DNA of 64,000 bases from positions 2,914,001 through 2,978,000 of the forward strand of contig NZ_CP151650.1 of assembly GCF_038397775.1 (NCBI RefSeq), read 5' to 3'. The notes under the pieces are model-generated. The model made no database searches. It was not told where the DNA came from and worked only from the letters and a program-made list of their open reading frames with translations. A program made the translations under genes and the position numbers. Each line of letters starts with the position of its first letter. The stretch's first letter is position 1. The DNA comes from Pseudomonas sp. RC10 (GTDB taxonomy: Bacteria; Pseudomonadota; Gammaproteobacteria; Pseudomonadales; Pseudomonadaceae). Shown here piece by piece: positions 17,062 through 26,065 of the stretch.

Positions 17062-18309
17062 TTACCTCGCCTGAGTCGGGTTGGTGAGTTTGCCGTACAC
17101 CACGTAGAGCAGCAGGGTGGCGATCAGCAACAGGCTGCCAAGGGCAGAAGCCATGCCCCAATTCACGGTCTTGTTGGTGTAGAACGCGACGAAGTAGCTG
17201 ACCATCTGATCCGCTGCACCGCCCACCAGCGCCGGGGTCACGTAGTAACCGATGGCGAGGATGAACGTGAGCAGAGCGCCCGCCGCCAGGCCCGCGAAGG
17301 TCTGCGGCACGTACACCCGCCAGAACGCCACGAACGGATGCGCGCCCAGGGAAATGGCGGCCCGCACGTAGTTCGTCGGGATGCTTTTCATCACGCTGTA
17401 CAGCGGCAGAATCATGAACGGCAGCAGCACGTGGGTCATTGCGATGATCACTCCGGTGCGGTTGAACACCAGTTGGATCGGCGCATCGGCGATGCCGAAA
17501 AACATCAGTGTGCGATTGATCAAACCGTCCGATTGCAGCAGGACGATCCACGCGGCGGTGCGCACGATCAGCGAGGTCCAGAACGGCAGCAGCACGCAGA
17601 TCATCAGCAGGTTGCTTTTGCCCTCCGGCAAAATGGCCAGCCAGTAGGCCACCGGGAAACCCAGGATCAGGCACAGCACGGTGACGATGGCGCCGATGTA
17701 AAAGGTGCGGGCAAAAATGTCCACGTAGATCGACTGATTTGGCTCCGCCTTCACCAGATTGCCCGTCGCCGAATCCAGCCGATGATCGACGGACGCCAGC
17801 AGGTAATAGGGCGTCAGTTTCGACGACGCCTGTTTCAGCGCTTTCCAGTACGCGACATCGCCCCAGGCTTTGTCGACCTCGATCAGCGCCTCGCGTTTCG
17901 AGGCCGCGCCGTCGTCCGGCAACTTGCGCAGGGTTTTGGTGATGACGGTGCGGTAGTCGGGAATCTCGTAACTCAGGCGCTTGCTCAAGGCGAGGATCTG
18001 ACCGTTTTCCTTGGCGCTGGCAAGGTCTTTGATCAACGCGGCGTAGGTGCTTTCGCCGGGCAACTCGGTGCCTTCCCAGCCGCTCAAGGCAGCGGTGGTG
18101 GCGGGCATGGCAGTGTTGACTTCGGGGTTGTCGACGCTGCGGCTGAGCAGGGTGCCGATGGGGAAGGCAAAGCACACCAGCACGAACAGGAACAGCGGCG
18201 CGATCAGCGCCAGCGACTTCAATTTGTACGTGCGTTGGGACCTTCTGAGTTTGGTCCTCAGGTCGACGGGGTCTTCGTCGCGGTGCAACAGAACGGCGGT
18301 CTGACTCAT
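17062..18309 (-). CDS. ABC transporter permease, PotB-like with large periplasmic insertion
   Basis: A 415-residue permease, longer than the ~290 residues typical of PotB. The extra length is a hydrophilic region after the first membrane span (about residues 60-195, beginning SRSVDNPEVNTAMPATTAAL), probably periplasmic. The rest carries the usual spans and the EAA loop (VRAAISLGAHPFVAFWRVYVPQ). It lies between the ATPase gene (10 bp upstream) and PotC-like gene (5 bp downstream). The insertion is known in a subset of the polyamine/opine importer family. Confidence 0.9.
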   Translation of the reverse strand: MSQTAVLLHRDEDPVDLRTKLRRSQRTYKLKSLALIAPLFLFVLVCFAFPIGTLLSRSVDNPEVNTAMPATTAALSGWEGTELPGESTYAALIKDLASAKENGQILALSKRLSYEIPDYRTVITKTLRKLPDDGAASKREALIEVDKAWGDVAYWKALKQASSKLTPYYLLASVDHRLDSATGNLVKAEPNQSIYVDIFARTFYIGAIVTVLCLILGFPVAYWLAILPEGKSNLLMICVLLPFWTSLIVRTAAWIVLLQSDGLINRTLMFFGIADAPIQLVFNRTGVIIAMTHVLLPFMILPLYSVMKSIPTNYVRAAISLGAHPFVAFWRVYVPQTFAGLAAGALLTFILAIGYYVTPALVGGAADQMVSYFVAFYTNKTVNWGMASALGSLLLIATLLLYVVYGKLTNPTQAR

Positions 18310-18319
18310 GATCGACGCC

Positions 18320-19399
18320 TCAGTGCTGAATGACGTCGAGCGCACGAATGTGCTCGGGCGCCCAGGACAGGGAGATGGAACTGCCGACGGTCCAGCTGCT
18401 GTCCATTTGGGTGGCGGGCAGTTTGATCATGAAGTCAGGTTGCCCTGCGATTTCAGTGATCATGCGCACGTGATCGCCGAGGTAGATGTATTCGCGAATC
18501 CGTGCGGTCAGGGGCGTACTGCCTGCTGCGCTGACAAGCACGCGTTCAGGACGGATGCACAGCGCGACAGCTTCTCCCGGCTGCGCGCCGGTCACGGTGA
18601 TCGCCTGAACCAGACTGCCGTCCTTCAAGCGAACGGTGGAGTGGGTGGCGTCCTGGGACAGCACCGTGCCGTGCAGGGTGTTGTTCTCACCGATGAACTG
18701 GGCCACGAAGCTTTTGGTCGGGGTTTCGTAGATCGCCGCCGGGGTGTCGATCTGCTGGATCACGCCGTCATTGAACACGGCCACGCGGTCCGACATTGTC
18801 AGCGCTTCGCTCTGGTCGTGGGTCACGTAAACGACCGTCAGCCCCAACTGTTTGTGCAGGTGCTTGATCTCCAGCTGCATGTGCTCGCGCAGCTGTTTGT
18901 CGAGGGCGCCCAAGGGCTCGTCCATCAACACCAGCTTGGGCTCGAACACCAGCGCGCGGGCCAGGGCAACACGCTGTTGCTGGCCACCGGACATCTGCGC
19001 CGGGTAGCGTTTGGCGAAGTCGTTGAGGCGCACCATGTCGAGGGCGCGGCGCACTTTCTCGGCGCGCTCGATGCGGTTCATCTTGCGCACTGACAGCGGA
19101 AACGCGAGGTTCTCCTCGATGGTCATGTGCGGGAACAGTGCGTAATTCTGGAACACCATGCCGATGTCACGTTTGTGCGGCGGCAGGTTGTGCAGCGGTT
19201 TGTCTTTCAGAAAGATCTCGCCCTGAGTCGGTGTTTCAAAACCGGCGAGCATCATCAGACTGGTGGTCTTGCCCGAGCCGGAAGGGCCGAGCAGGGTGAC
19301 GAATTCTCCTTCGGCGATGTCCAGGTTCAGGTCTTTCACGACCGGACGAAAGCCGTCGTAGGTTTTCTGGATGTTCTTGAAGCTGACCAGGTGTTTCAT
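18320..19399 (-). CDS. ABC transporter ATP-binding protein, PotA-like
   Basis: A 359-residue ATPase: Walker A LGPSGSGKTTS, Q-loop VFQNYALFPHM, signature MSGGQQQRVALARAL, Walker B LVLMDEPLG and switch His in YVTHDQSEA. A C-terminal TOBE domain (after ~240) is normal for PotA/FbpC types. ATG at 19397-19399 gives the family N-terminus; the frame continues 20 codons upstream without similarity. It energises the two permeases downstream. Confidence 0.93.
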   Translation of the reverse strand: MKHLVSFKNIQKTYDGFRPVVKDLNLDIAEGEFVTLLGPSGSGKTTSLMMLAGFETPTQGEIFLKDKPLHNLPPHKRDIGMVFQNYALFPHMTIEENLAFPLSVRKMNRIERAEKVRRALDMVRLNDFAKRYPAQMSGGQQQRVALARALVFEPKLVLMDEPLGALDKQLREHMQLEIKHLHKQLGLTVVYVTHDQSEALTMSDRVAVFNDGVIQQIDTPAAIYETPTKSFVAQFIGENNTLHGTVLSQDATHSTVRLKDGSLVQAITVTGAQPGEAVALCIRPERVLVSAAGSTPLTARIREYIYLGDHVRMITEIAGQPDFMIKLPATQMDSSWTVGSSISLSWAPEHIRALDVIQH

Positions 19400-19571
19400 G
19401 TCGCAGCCCTCATCAGGGTGTAGGCAGGTGCCGTCTTCGCTACTCATCTGCCTGTTCACGCAAAATGAAGAAGCAATCAGTGGCCGTCACGTCGCGCACG
19501 GGCGCGCGACATGGCGGAGGTTTGCAGGGTGAGCCGCCACGCTGGAACGGGTGGCGGAAAATGCGCCGGAA

Positions 19572-20633
19572 TTACTTCTGGGCGATCCAGGCGTTGAAGC
19601 GCTCGGTCAGCGATTCGGTGTTGTCGACCCAGAACTCGACGTCCAGCGGCAGCGCGGCGGCGAGGTTGTCCGGGGTGGTCGGCAGGTCGGCCTTCAGGTC
19701 CGCAGGAACAAGCTCGTTGGCCTTCTTGTTCGGCAAGCCGTAGGCAATGAATTTCGGCAGTTTGGAGAGGTTTTCCGGCTTGCTGGCGAAGCTGATGAAG
19801 TCCATCGCAGCGGTTTTGTTTTCACTGCCTTTGAGCACGGTCCAGGAGTCGATGGCTGAGACGCTGCCGTTCCACAGGAATTTGAAGTGCTTGCCTTCGT
19901 TGCGGTTGAAACCGGTGATGCGGCCGTTGTAAGCCGAGCTCATCACCACGTCACCGGCCGAGAGCATTTGCAGCGGCTGCGCGCCCGCTTCCCACCAGAC
20001 GATGCTGGATTTGATGCTGTTGAGCTTGTTGAACGCACGGTCCACGCCTTCCGGGGTGCGCAGGACTTTGTAAACGTCAGCGGGCTTCACGCCGTCGGCG
20101 ATCAGGGCGAACTCCAGCGAGTATTTCGGGCCTTTGCGCAGGCCGCGTTTGCCGGGGAATTTCTGGGTGTCGAAGAAATCGGCCCAAGAGGTCGGGGCGG
20201 TTTTCAGCTTGTCGCCGTCCCACGCCACACCGGTGTTCCAGACGATGGCGCCCACGCCGCAATCGTTCACCGCTTCCGGAATGAAATCAGCCTTGTTGCC
20301 GACCTTGGCCCAGTCGATTTTTTCGTAGAGGCCGGTGTCGCAGCCCAGCGCAAGGTCTTCGGCTTCCACTTCGACCACGTCCCAGTTCGGGTTGCCGACT
20401 TTCACCTTGGCGTCGAGTACGCCGACGCCACCGTCCCAGCTCTGGTCGAGGACTTTTTTGCCGGTCTGTTCGCCGAATGGCTTGAAGAAAATCTCACGTT
20501 GCGCGTCCTGAAAGTTTCCTCCCCAGGAAACGATGGTCAGGTCACGGGCGCTTGCCGACTGTGCAGCGGCAAGTCCGGCAACGGTCAACGCGAGAGCGGC
20601 TAAAGCGTGGCACGGCTTGTGCTTCTTGTGCAT
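19572..20633 (-). CDS. ABC transporter periplasmic substrate-binding protein (polyamine/opine type)
   Basis: A 353-residue protein with a signal peptide (KKHKP then LAALALTVAGLAAAQSASA, cleavage likely before RDLTIVSWGG). The mature start and the later WNTGVAWDGDKLK, TSWADFFD and DLEP-type layout place it in the PotD/AgpA-like extracellular binding family. It is the first gene of the five-gene minus-strand operon ending with the aminotransferase, so its ligand is probably an amine or amino acid that becomes the aminotransferase's amino donor. Ligand identity is not readable. Its promoter lies beside a large palindrome. Confidence 0.9.
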   Translation of the reverse strand: MHKKHKPCHALAALALTVAGLAAAQSASARDLTIVSWGGNFQDAQREIFFKPFGEQTGKKVLDQSWDGGVGVLDAKVKVGNPNWDVVEVEAEDLALGCDTGLYEKIDWAKVGNKADFIPEAVNDCGVGAIVWNTGVAWDGDKLKTAPTSWADFFDTQKFPGKRGLRKGPKYSLEFALIADGVKPADVYKVLRTPEGVDRAFNKLNSIKSSIVWWEAGAQPLQMLSAGDVVMSSAYNGRITGFNRNEGKHFKFLWNGSVSAIDSWTVLKGSENKTAAMDFISFASKPENLSKLPKFIAYGLPNKKANELVPADLKADLPTTPDNLAAALPLDVEFWVDNTESLTERFNAWIAQK

Positions 20634-20665
20634 GTGGAACCTCGACGCAGATGGTGTTGTGTGGT

Positions 20666-20687
20666 GGTGGTAAAAATATTTACCACC
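20666..20687. promoter_or_regulatory. 22-bp palindrome in the divergent ABC operon / XRE-cupin promoter region
   Basis: Arms GGTGGTAAA and TTTACCACC (9 bp each, perfect) around the centre AATA. It begins 33 bp before the start codon of the binding-protein gene and lies between it and the divergent XRE-cupin regulator gene. Size, symmetry and place fit an operator of that regulator. The rest of the 390-bp gap (20634-21023) shows no further gene. Confidence 0.6.
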
Positions 20688-21023
20688 TGCAAATCTGCGA
20701 AGCAAGTTTTATTTTTCCGTGCCCCCGAAAACTAAAATCGCCCGGATGACCGGTAAGCGGTTGTTTTTTCACGCCCGGCTTTTGCGCTCAGGCCAGCCGT
20801 CAAGCTCACGCCGTTCGGGGCATCGAGCCCACGGCCACGCCCGCGTCCGGTGATCGGTCGTCAGCGGTTGTTACTTTTGCGCTTGTCAGCTGACGCCGGT
20901 TGGTGCGAAATACCCAACTTGGTGCACCGCGACCCTTCAGGCATCGACGGATGCACGCCGTCTCATACGCGCATTCACGCGGCGTCGGCCCGTGACATGC
21001 CGAGTTCATTCGAGGACACAACC

Positions 21024-21659
21024 GTGACAGATTCGCCGGCGATCAGCCGCAACCCCCACGCGCCGGAAGAGCCCGTCGAAGACGAGGTCCCGAGCGAAGA
21101 CACGGCGTCGGTCGGCGAACGGCTCAAGGCGCTGCGTCAGAGCCGGGGGTTGTCGATCCGTGGTCTTGCCGAACTGGCGGGCGTTCCCCATGCCACGCTG
21201 TCGATCATCGAACGCGACAAATCCAGCCCGTCAGTCAGTATTCTCAAGCGCCTGCTCAAGCCGCTGAACGTCACCCTGAGCGTGTTTTTCTCCGACTCGG
21301 CGGTCGTCGACCGTGCGGTGTTCTACAAGGCCCATGAACTGGTCGAACTGGCGGACGGCAAAATGCTGTCCTACCGGCAAGTCGGGGCCAACCTGACCAA
21401 CAGCTCGATGATGATTCTTCACGAACGCTACGAACCCGGCGCCGACACCGGCCAGGAAGGCGAAGAGTTGTACTCCCACGAAGCCGAGGAGGGCGGCATC
21501 ATCATCGAAGGTCGTCTGGAAATGACTGTCGGCGATGAGGTCCGCATCCTTGCGCCAGGCGACGCCTATTACTTCGACAGCCGCTTGCCGCACCGCATGC
21601 GCAATCCGTTCGACGAAGTGTGCGTGGTGGTCAGCGCGGTTTCGCCGCCGACGTTTTGA
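21024..21659 (+). CDS. XRE-cupin transcriptional regulator (PuuR-like)
   Basis: A cytoplasmic regulator of about 211 residues. The helix-turn-helix (VGERLKALRQSRGLSIRGLAELAGVPHATLSIIERDKSSPS) is followed by a linker and a C-terminal cupin (EEGGIIIEGRLEMTVG, APGDAYYFDSRLPHRMRNP). I chose the GTG at 21024 because GAGGA lies 7-8 bp before it; an in-frame ATG nine codons upstream is an alternative. Family members commonly control uptake and breakdown of amines or amino acids, which agrees with the divergent polyamine-type ABC operon and its palindrome. Confidence 0.88.
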   Translation: MTDSPAISRNPHAPEEPVEDEVPSEDTASVGERLKALRQSRGLSIRGLAELAGVPHATLSIIERDKSSPSVSILKRLLKPLNVTLSVFFSDSAVVDRAVFYKAHELVELADGKMLSYRQVGANLTNSSMMILHERYEPGADTGQEGEELYSHEAEEGGIIIEGRLEMTVGDEVRILAPGDAYYFDSRLPHRMRNPFDEVCVVVSAVSPPTF

Positions 21660-21668
21660 TCGGCGTGC

Positions 21669-22583
21669 TCATTCCCATGGATGTTCCTTCAGCTTGTCTT
21701 CCAGGAAATCGCGGAACACGCGGATTCTCGGGCTCAGGTGCTTCCTGTTCGAATAAATCAGGTAAATCGGCTCTTTACCCGGCAGGTTAAAGTCGCTTAG
21801 CAGCGGGACCAATCGACCCTGCCGGATGTCCTCGCCGATGTGAAACTGCGCCAGCTTGACGATCCCCGCGCCGTTCAAGGCCATCTCCCGCAGCAAGTCA
21901 CCTTGGGCAAAAACGGCCTTGGGGGCAATCGGCAGGGTGACGATGCCCGCCTCGGCGTCGCCTGTCCCGGCACGAAATTGCCAGGTGTTCCAGGCGCTGT
22001 GAAAGCCGAAGTTGAAGCAGTCGTGGTTCAGTAAGTCCTGCGGCTGAGCAGGCGTCCCTTTGCGCGCCAGGTAATCCGGTGACGCGCAGGTAACCCACGC
22101 GCTTTCACCGATCTTCCGCGCGATTCGCGAAGAGTCTGGCAGTCCGCCGCTGTGAATTGCCACGTCCAGCCCCTGATCGAACAGGTCCACGTACTGCGGC
22201 CCCACTTGCACATCCACCGTCAGGCCGGGGTAACGCGCCAGGAATTCCGGCAGCCACGGCAGGATCTGGTGTTTGGCGAACGTGGTCATCGTGTGAATCC
22301 GCAGCGCGCCGCTGACCCGGCCGGGAAATGCTTCCGCCAGCGAGTCCGCTTCAGCCATCGCATAGATCACCGCCCGCGCACTGACCAGATAGGCCGAGCC
22401 TTCCTCGGTCAGGGTCAACGTGCGGGTGCCGCGCTGAAACAGCCGCACCTGCAAACGGTCTTCAAGCCGGGTGATCAGCTTGCTGATGGCCGAAGGGGTC
22501 AGGCCGTTGGCCCGCGCCGCCGCCGAGAAATTGCCATGTTCGGTCGCCCACATGAAGGCCAGCATCTGTGAGTAGTTATCCAT
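21669..22583 (-). CDS. LysR-family transcriptional regulator
   Basis: A 304-residue LysR protein: N-terminal winged helix (FMWATEHGNFSAAARANGLTPSAISKLITRLEDRL) and periplasmic-binding-like effector domain (GALRIHTMTTFAK onward). It is the second gene after the cupin gene, 90 bp downstream in the same direction, so it may control that gene. The ATG at 22581-22583 is preferred over a GTG two codons earlier. The effector is unknown. Confidence 0.9.
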   Translation of the reverse strand: MDNYSQMLAFMWATEHGNFSAAARANGLTPSAISKLITRLEDRLQVRLFQRGTRTLTLTEEGSAYLVSARAVIYAMAEADSLAEAFPGRVSGALRIHTMTTFAKHQILPWLPEFLARYPGLTVDVQVGPQYVDLFDQGLDVAIHSGGLPDSSRIARKIGESAWVTCASPDYLARKGTPAQPQDLLNHDCFNFGFHSAWNTWQFRAGTGDAEAGIVTLPIAPKAVFAQGDLLREMALNGAGIVKLAQFHIGEDIRQGRLVPLLSDFNLPGKEPIYLIYSNRKHLSPRIRVFRDFLEDKLKEHPWE

Positions 22584-22673
22584 CTGCACGCTCGCGACAG
22601 GCTACGGTGGGCGCAGCCTGCCAGCATTCGGGCACACGAACAAGCCACACGCCCGTCGCCGGAGATCGGCCTG

Positions 22674-23210
22674 TCAGCGAATGAACTGCTCGATGTATTC
22701 GTCCGGCAGCCCCAGGGATTTGTAATGTTTGCGTGCGGTTTCGAGCTTGGTGAACACGTCCTCGTACCCCACGGCCACGCCTTGCGGGTCAACGTACGTG
22801 TAACCGCCCTGGACGTGGAACCAGGTGATCATTTCTTCCACGTCTTCCGGCACGAACAGGGTGTGGGTTTCCCCTGGCGGCTCGTAGGCGAAAGAACCTT
22901 CGGTGGCCACCCAATCGTGTTCGAGGTAATACCAGCGACCTTTAAGGACCAGCGCATGCACGCCGCCGCTGTGGCGATGACGGGACAGCACGCCGCTCTG
23001 GCGGACGCGCAGCAGGTTGATGTAATAGCCGCCGGTGGTGCTGAGCAACAGGGGTTTGAACGAGACCGACGCGGTGACCGGCACCCATAGATTGTCGTCT
23101 TGCAGCCAGTCGGTGAGGACGCCAGCGTGCACCATGTCCGGCGTCATGAACGGCACTTGGGGCAGTTGATAAGGGATTGCGAGTTCATCTGGCTTGGGGG
23201 CTGTGCTCAT
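22674..23210 (-). CDS. cupin-domain protein, 2,4'-dihydroxyacetophenone dioxygenase-like
   Basis: A 178-residue single-cupin protein with metal-ligand pattern RHRHSGGVHALVLKG (His cluster), then the second motif PPGETHTLFVP. The family includes Fe-dependent ring-ketone cleaving dioxygenases (DAD) and ChrR-like proteins; the chosen ATG at 23208-23210 fits. It stands upstream of a LysR gene. Activity as a dioxygenase is suggested by similarity in motif order only. Confidence 0.8.
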   Translation of the reverse strand: MSTAPKPDELAIPYQLPQVPFMTPDMVHAGVLTDWLQDDNLWVPVTASVSFKPLLLSTTGGYYINLLRVRQSGVLSRHRHSGGVHALVLKGRWYYLEHDWVATEGSFAYEPPGETHTLFVPEDVEEMITWFHVQGGYTYVDPQGVAVGYEDVFTKLETARKHYKSLGLPDEYIEQFIR

Positions 23211-23360
23211 CGGTCTCTTTCCACGGTCAGTGATCAGAATCCCCAGAAGCATGTGTGTCCGGGGTTGAGCACAGCGTAGGCGAGGGTTCAGGGCAATAAA
23301 ACACCACAGATGGCACAGCCAGTGTGAATGCTCGTCACAGGTGGGCGCGTTAAAAATGAG

Positions 23361-23597
23361 TCAATGCAGCATGCGTCTGACGTCGGCCAGCCCATCCTTG
23401 AGAATGGCATTGAGTTCCCGCCAGGGGTAACGGGCTCCGGCCGCAGAGACCTCGCAGGTCTCGGTGTGTTTGAACGGTTGCTCGTTCAACGCGGGGCACT
23501 GCCCGGCACCACAGGACCGGCACACCAGTTTGTGGCCATGGATGATCCAGTCCTTGTTCCAGCAATCCAGGGTGAAAGGGGGACGTTTGCTCGACAT
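23361..23597 (-). CDS. cysteine-rich small hypothetical protein
   Basis: A 78-residue protein with Cys residues spaced as CWNKDW, CRSCGAGQC and TCEV, which could bind a metal such as zinc. No named domain recognised. GGGAGG lies 7 bp before the ATG at 23595-23597, a strong start that argues it is a real gene. The rest of the open frame upstream is non-coding. Confidence 0.65.
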   Translation of the reverse strand: MSSKRPPFTLDCWNKDWIIHGHKLVCRSCGAGQCPALNEQPFKHTETCEVSAAGARYPWRELNAILKDGLADVRRMLH

Positions 23598-24019
23598 ACA
23601 TACACCTCCCGAAGTGAGAAACGGCATGGGTGATTCGGTTGATGGGGCGGGGATTGTCTGGGGGCGAGCGGACGGCTGGGCGTCATCCCCGAGAAAGACA
23701 TAAAGAGTGTAGGAGGGTTTTGCAAGGTGAGCAGGCAACTGGTCGGATCGCCGCGGCGCCCGCGAAGGCCCGGCAGGACCTCAACGATCTGTTCGTTCTT
23801 CTGGATGACACCGTGGTGGTGCATAACCCCTGAAGGCGTGTCGTCGTGCGCAGCAGGCGCAAACCCCGCGTGAGCGAGCGTGGTTTGCGTCTCTGCGGCT
23901 GTACACGCGCCGAACGGTGACGTTCTTAATCATGGCAACGGGGAGATTTAGGTACTATCTGCGCACTGCGACCCGATCAAGGCGAGCGGGATTAGAGCGT
24001 CTGGCGGGGTTGATTAAGC
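23598..24019. other. 422-bp gap with a hairpin, no gene seen
   Basis: Between the cysteine-rich gene and the diguanylate cyclase gene I see no convincing coding frame. A strong inverted repeat CGCAAACC / GGTTTGCG (23858-23865 and 23882-23889) with a GC-rich loop lies 130 bp before the cyclase start; without a U-tract it is not a typical terminator. Confidence 0.4.
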
Positions 24020-25060
24020 ATGCAGGGAACTGAAGAAAGTCTTGAGCAGAAGTCGTTCGCTCAATTGCGGCCGCTCAAGATATCCAGCGAGATTCTGGCC
24101 GCCGTGGCGTGCTGCGTGGTGTTGTTCGTGGCCAGCCGGACCCAGCCCATATCGCCTTGGTTGTATGGCTACTGCGCCATTGCCGGGGTCATCTGTTTTC
24201 TCACGTACCGCGCCCGCACCACTCGGGAGTTGTGGCTGACCGGGCTGCTGCTGTTGTGCACCTGCACCGCGTGCCTCGGTTCACTGGCCATCGCCCTGGG
24301 CAATCCGCTGCTCTGGTTCCTGCCCATCGGGCTGGTCTTGAGCTTGCCGGTGTCGGCCATGCATTTTCATCCGCTGCAGGCCTTGAGCACCGGCGCGGCC
24401 ATCTGGGCCACGCTGTTTTACACGGTGCAACCGGCCTTTGATCGGCAACTGGACCTGACCCTGACACTGATCCTCATCACCGGCAGCCTGCTGGTGGCCA
24501 CGTTGGTGTGCCAGACGTTTTGCCTGATTCGCAAGGATGTGTTCGACCTGCAACATCAACTGCACGGCATGGCCTACAAGGACACCCTGACCGGGCTGCC
24601 CAACCGGCGCGCCTTCATCGAACGGCTCACCGCCACCGTGGAAGACGGAAGCGCCACGTCGCCGCTGTTCTTCCTGATGCTCGACATCGACGATTTCAAG
24701 AAGATCAACGACGGCTACGGTCACGACGTCGGCGACCGGGTATTGGTCGAAGTCGGCAGGCTGTTGAAGGACCGGAGCCAGAGCCATAACTTCGCCCGGC
24801 TAGGCGGCGAAGAGTTCGCCGTCGCGGCTCAAGTGCACGACCTCGCGGCGGCACAAGGGCTGGCACTGGCCATCGTCGAAGCCGTCAACACCAGCCCGTT
24901 ATACGGCCTGACGTTGTCGATCAGCGTGGGCGTAGCGGAGCGTGAGCCAGGCGAGTCGATGTTCAGCCTGATGCGCCGCGCCGACCTGGCGTTGTACGAC
25001 GCGAAAAGTGCGGGCAAGAACCGCTTCGCGATGGCCCCGTCGGAAGCGGCCAACGCCTGA
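24020..25060 (+). CDS. membrane-bound GGDEF diguanylate cyclase
   Basis: A 346-residue protein. Residues 20-170 hold about six hydrophobic segments (for example GLLLLCTCTACLGSLAIAL), a MASE-like membrane sensor. The GGDEF domain follows (KDTLTGLPNRRAFIERL start, active site ARLGGEEFAVA), so it should make c-di-GMP from two GTP. No RxxD inhibitory site is seen five residues before GGEEF, so product inhibition by the classic I-site is unlikely. Single gene, convergent with a LysR gene. Confidence 0.92.
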   Translation: MQGTEESLEQKSFAQLRPLKISSEILAAVACCVVLFVASRTQPISPWLYGYCAIAGVICFLTYRARTTRELWLTGLLLLCTCTACLGSLAIALGNPLLWFLPIGLVLSLPVSAMHFHPLQALSTGAAIWATLFYTVQPAFDRQLDLTLTLILITGSLLVATLVCQTFCLIRKDVFDLQHQLHGMAYKDTLTGLPNRRAFIERLTATVEDGSATSPLFFLMLDIDDFKKINDGYGHDVGDRVLVEVGRLLKDRSQSHNFARLGGEEFAVAAQVHDLAAAQGLALAIVEAVNTSPLYGLTLSISVGVAEREPGESMFSLMRRADLALYDAKSAGKNRFAMAPSEAANA

Positions 25061-25080
25061 TCTTCACGGGTTTTACCGGG

Positions 25081-25944
25081 TCATGTGCGCAATCGTGGCT
25101 CGCTGTGAACGCACTCGACCAGAAAATCCATCACCGCCTTGACCGACGGCGAGCGCCGAAGATCGGGGTACACCGTCAGCCACAGATCACGGGCGGGCCC
25201 TTCGCTGTCGACCGTCAGACGGCGCAGCGCCGGGTCGCCGTCGCCCACGGTGGTCGGCAGCACCACCGCCCCCAATCCGGACCGGGCCGCCACCTGCTGA
25301 GACATCAAGTCGCTGGCGGCAAACACCACCGGGCGATGACGACGAATCTGGTGCAACCACGCCTGCTGCGGGAGGTGATCGCGGCTTGCGTCGTAACCGA
25401 TGAACGTCCATTGCTCGGCGGGCTGCTCGGCAAACGCAGCGCTGGCGTAGAGCGCGAACCGCACCACGCCGACCTTGCGACGGACCAACGCGTCTTCCTC
25501 GGGCCGCACCGTGCGCAAGGCGATGTCGGCTTCGCCTTTGTCCAGCGCCGCCAGCGACAGCGAGGGCAACAGTTCCACGTTCAAGCGAGGGTGCTGGCGT
25601 CGCAGCTCGGCCATGCGTGGCGCAAGGGTGTGAATGGCCAGCGATGGCGGCGCGCTGACCTTGACCGTGCCCGCCACGTCGATGGACGCCACCCGCGACA
25701 ACTGCTGCACTTCACTGGCAATCCCGGGCAGCGCTTCCAGAATCCGGCTCAAGGCCCGGCCGTCCTCCGTCAGCGGCCGACTGCGGGGCAAACGGTCGAC
25801 CAGACGCAGGCACAGCGCTTTTTCCAGTGCGTCGAGGCGCCGTCCCACGGTCGCGTGCTCTACTTGCAATTCGCGGGCGGCCGCGGACAGCGACTGCGTG
25901 CGGGCCAGCACCGAAAACACGTACAGATCCTGCCAATCGAACAT
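25081..25944 (-). CDS. LysR-family regulator divergent from a quinone oxidoreductase
   Basis: A 287-residue LysR protein beginning FDWQDLYVFSVLARTQSLSAAARELQ, with wHTH to ~60 and effector domain GTVKVSAPPSLAIHTLAP onward. It reads away from the quinone oxidoreductase gene, 121 bp between their starts, the classic layout of a LysR regulator and its target. No clear perfect palindrome was found in the gap. Effector unknown. Confidence 0.9.
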   Translation of the reverse strand: MFDWQDLYVFSVLARTQSLSAAARELQVEHATVGRRLDALEKALCLRLVDRLPRSRPLTEDGRALSRILEALPGIASEVQQLSRVASIDVAGTVKVSAPPSLAIHTLAPRMAELRRQHPRLNVELLPSLSLAALDKGEADIALRTVRPEEDALVRRKVGVVRFALYASAAFAEQPAEQWTFIGYDASRDHLPQQAWLHQIRRHRPVVFAASDLMSQQVAARSGLGAVVLPTTVGDGDPALRRLTVDSEGPARDLWLTVYPDLRRSPSVKAVMDFLVECVHSEPRLRT

Positions 25945-26065
25945 CGGGTTATTTCCGAACGGAGAGTGGGAAAGTTTGGGGAATTATCGAACCGACTGCT
26001 GCGTTTTAACATGGATCGCATCGACGACGACAACCGTCCCGGAACTGACCCAGGAGTAACCTCCG

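Noticed and set aside
16232..18175. 647-codon fused minus-strand frame
   Set aside because: Only the last 274 codons encode a permease; the upstream part is the wrong frame of the neighbouring permease gene.
17038..18333. 431-codon plus-strand open frame opposite the ABC permease
   Set aside because: Antisense shadow of a well-supported permease; the product is Gln/His/Arg-rich with no domain.
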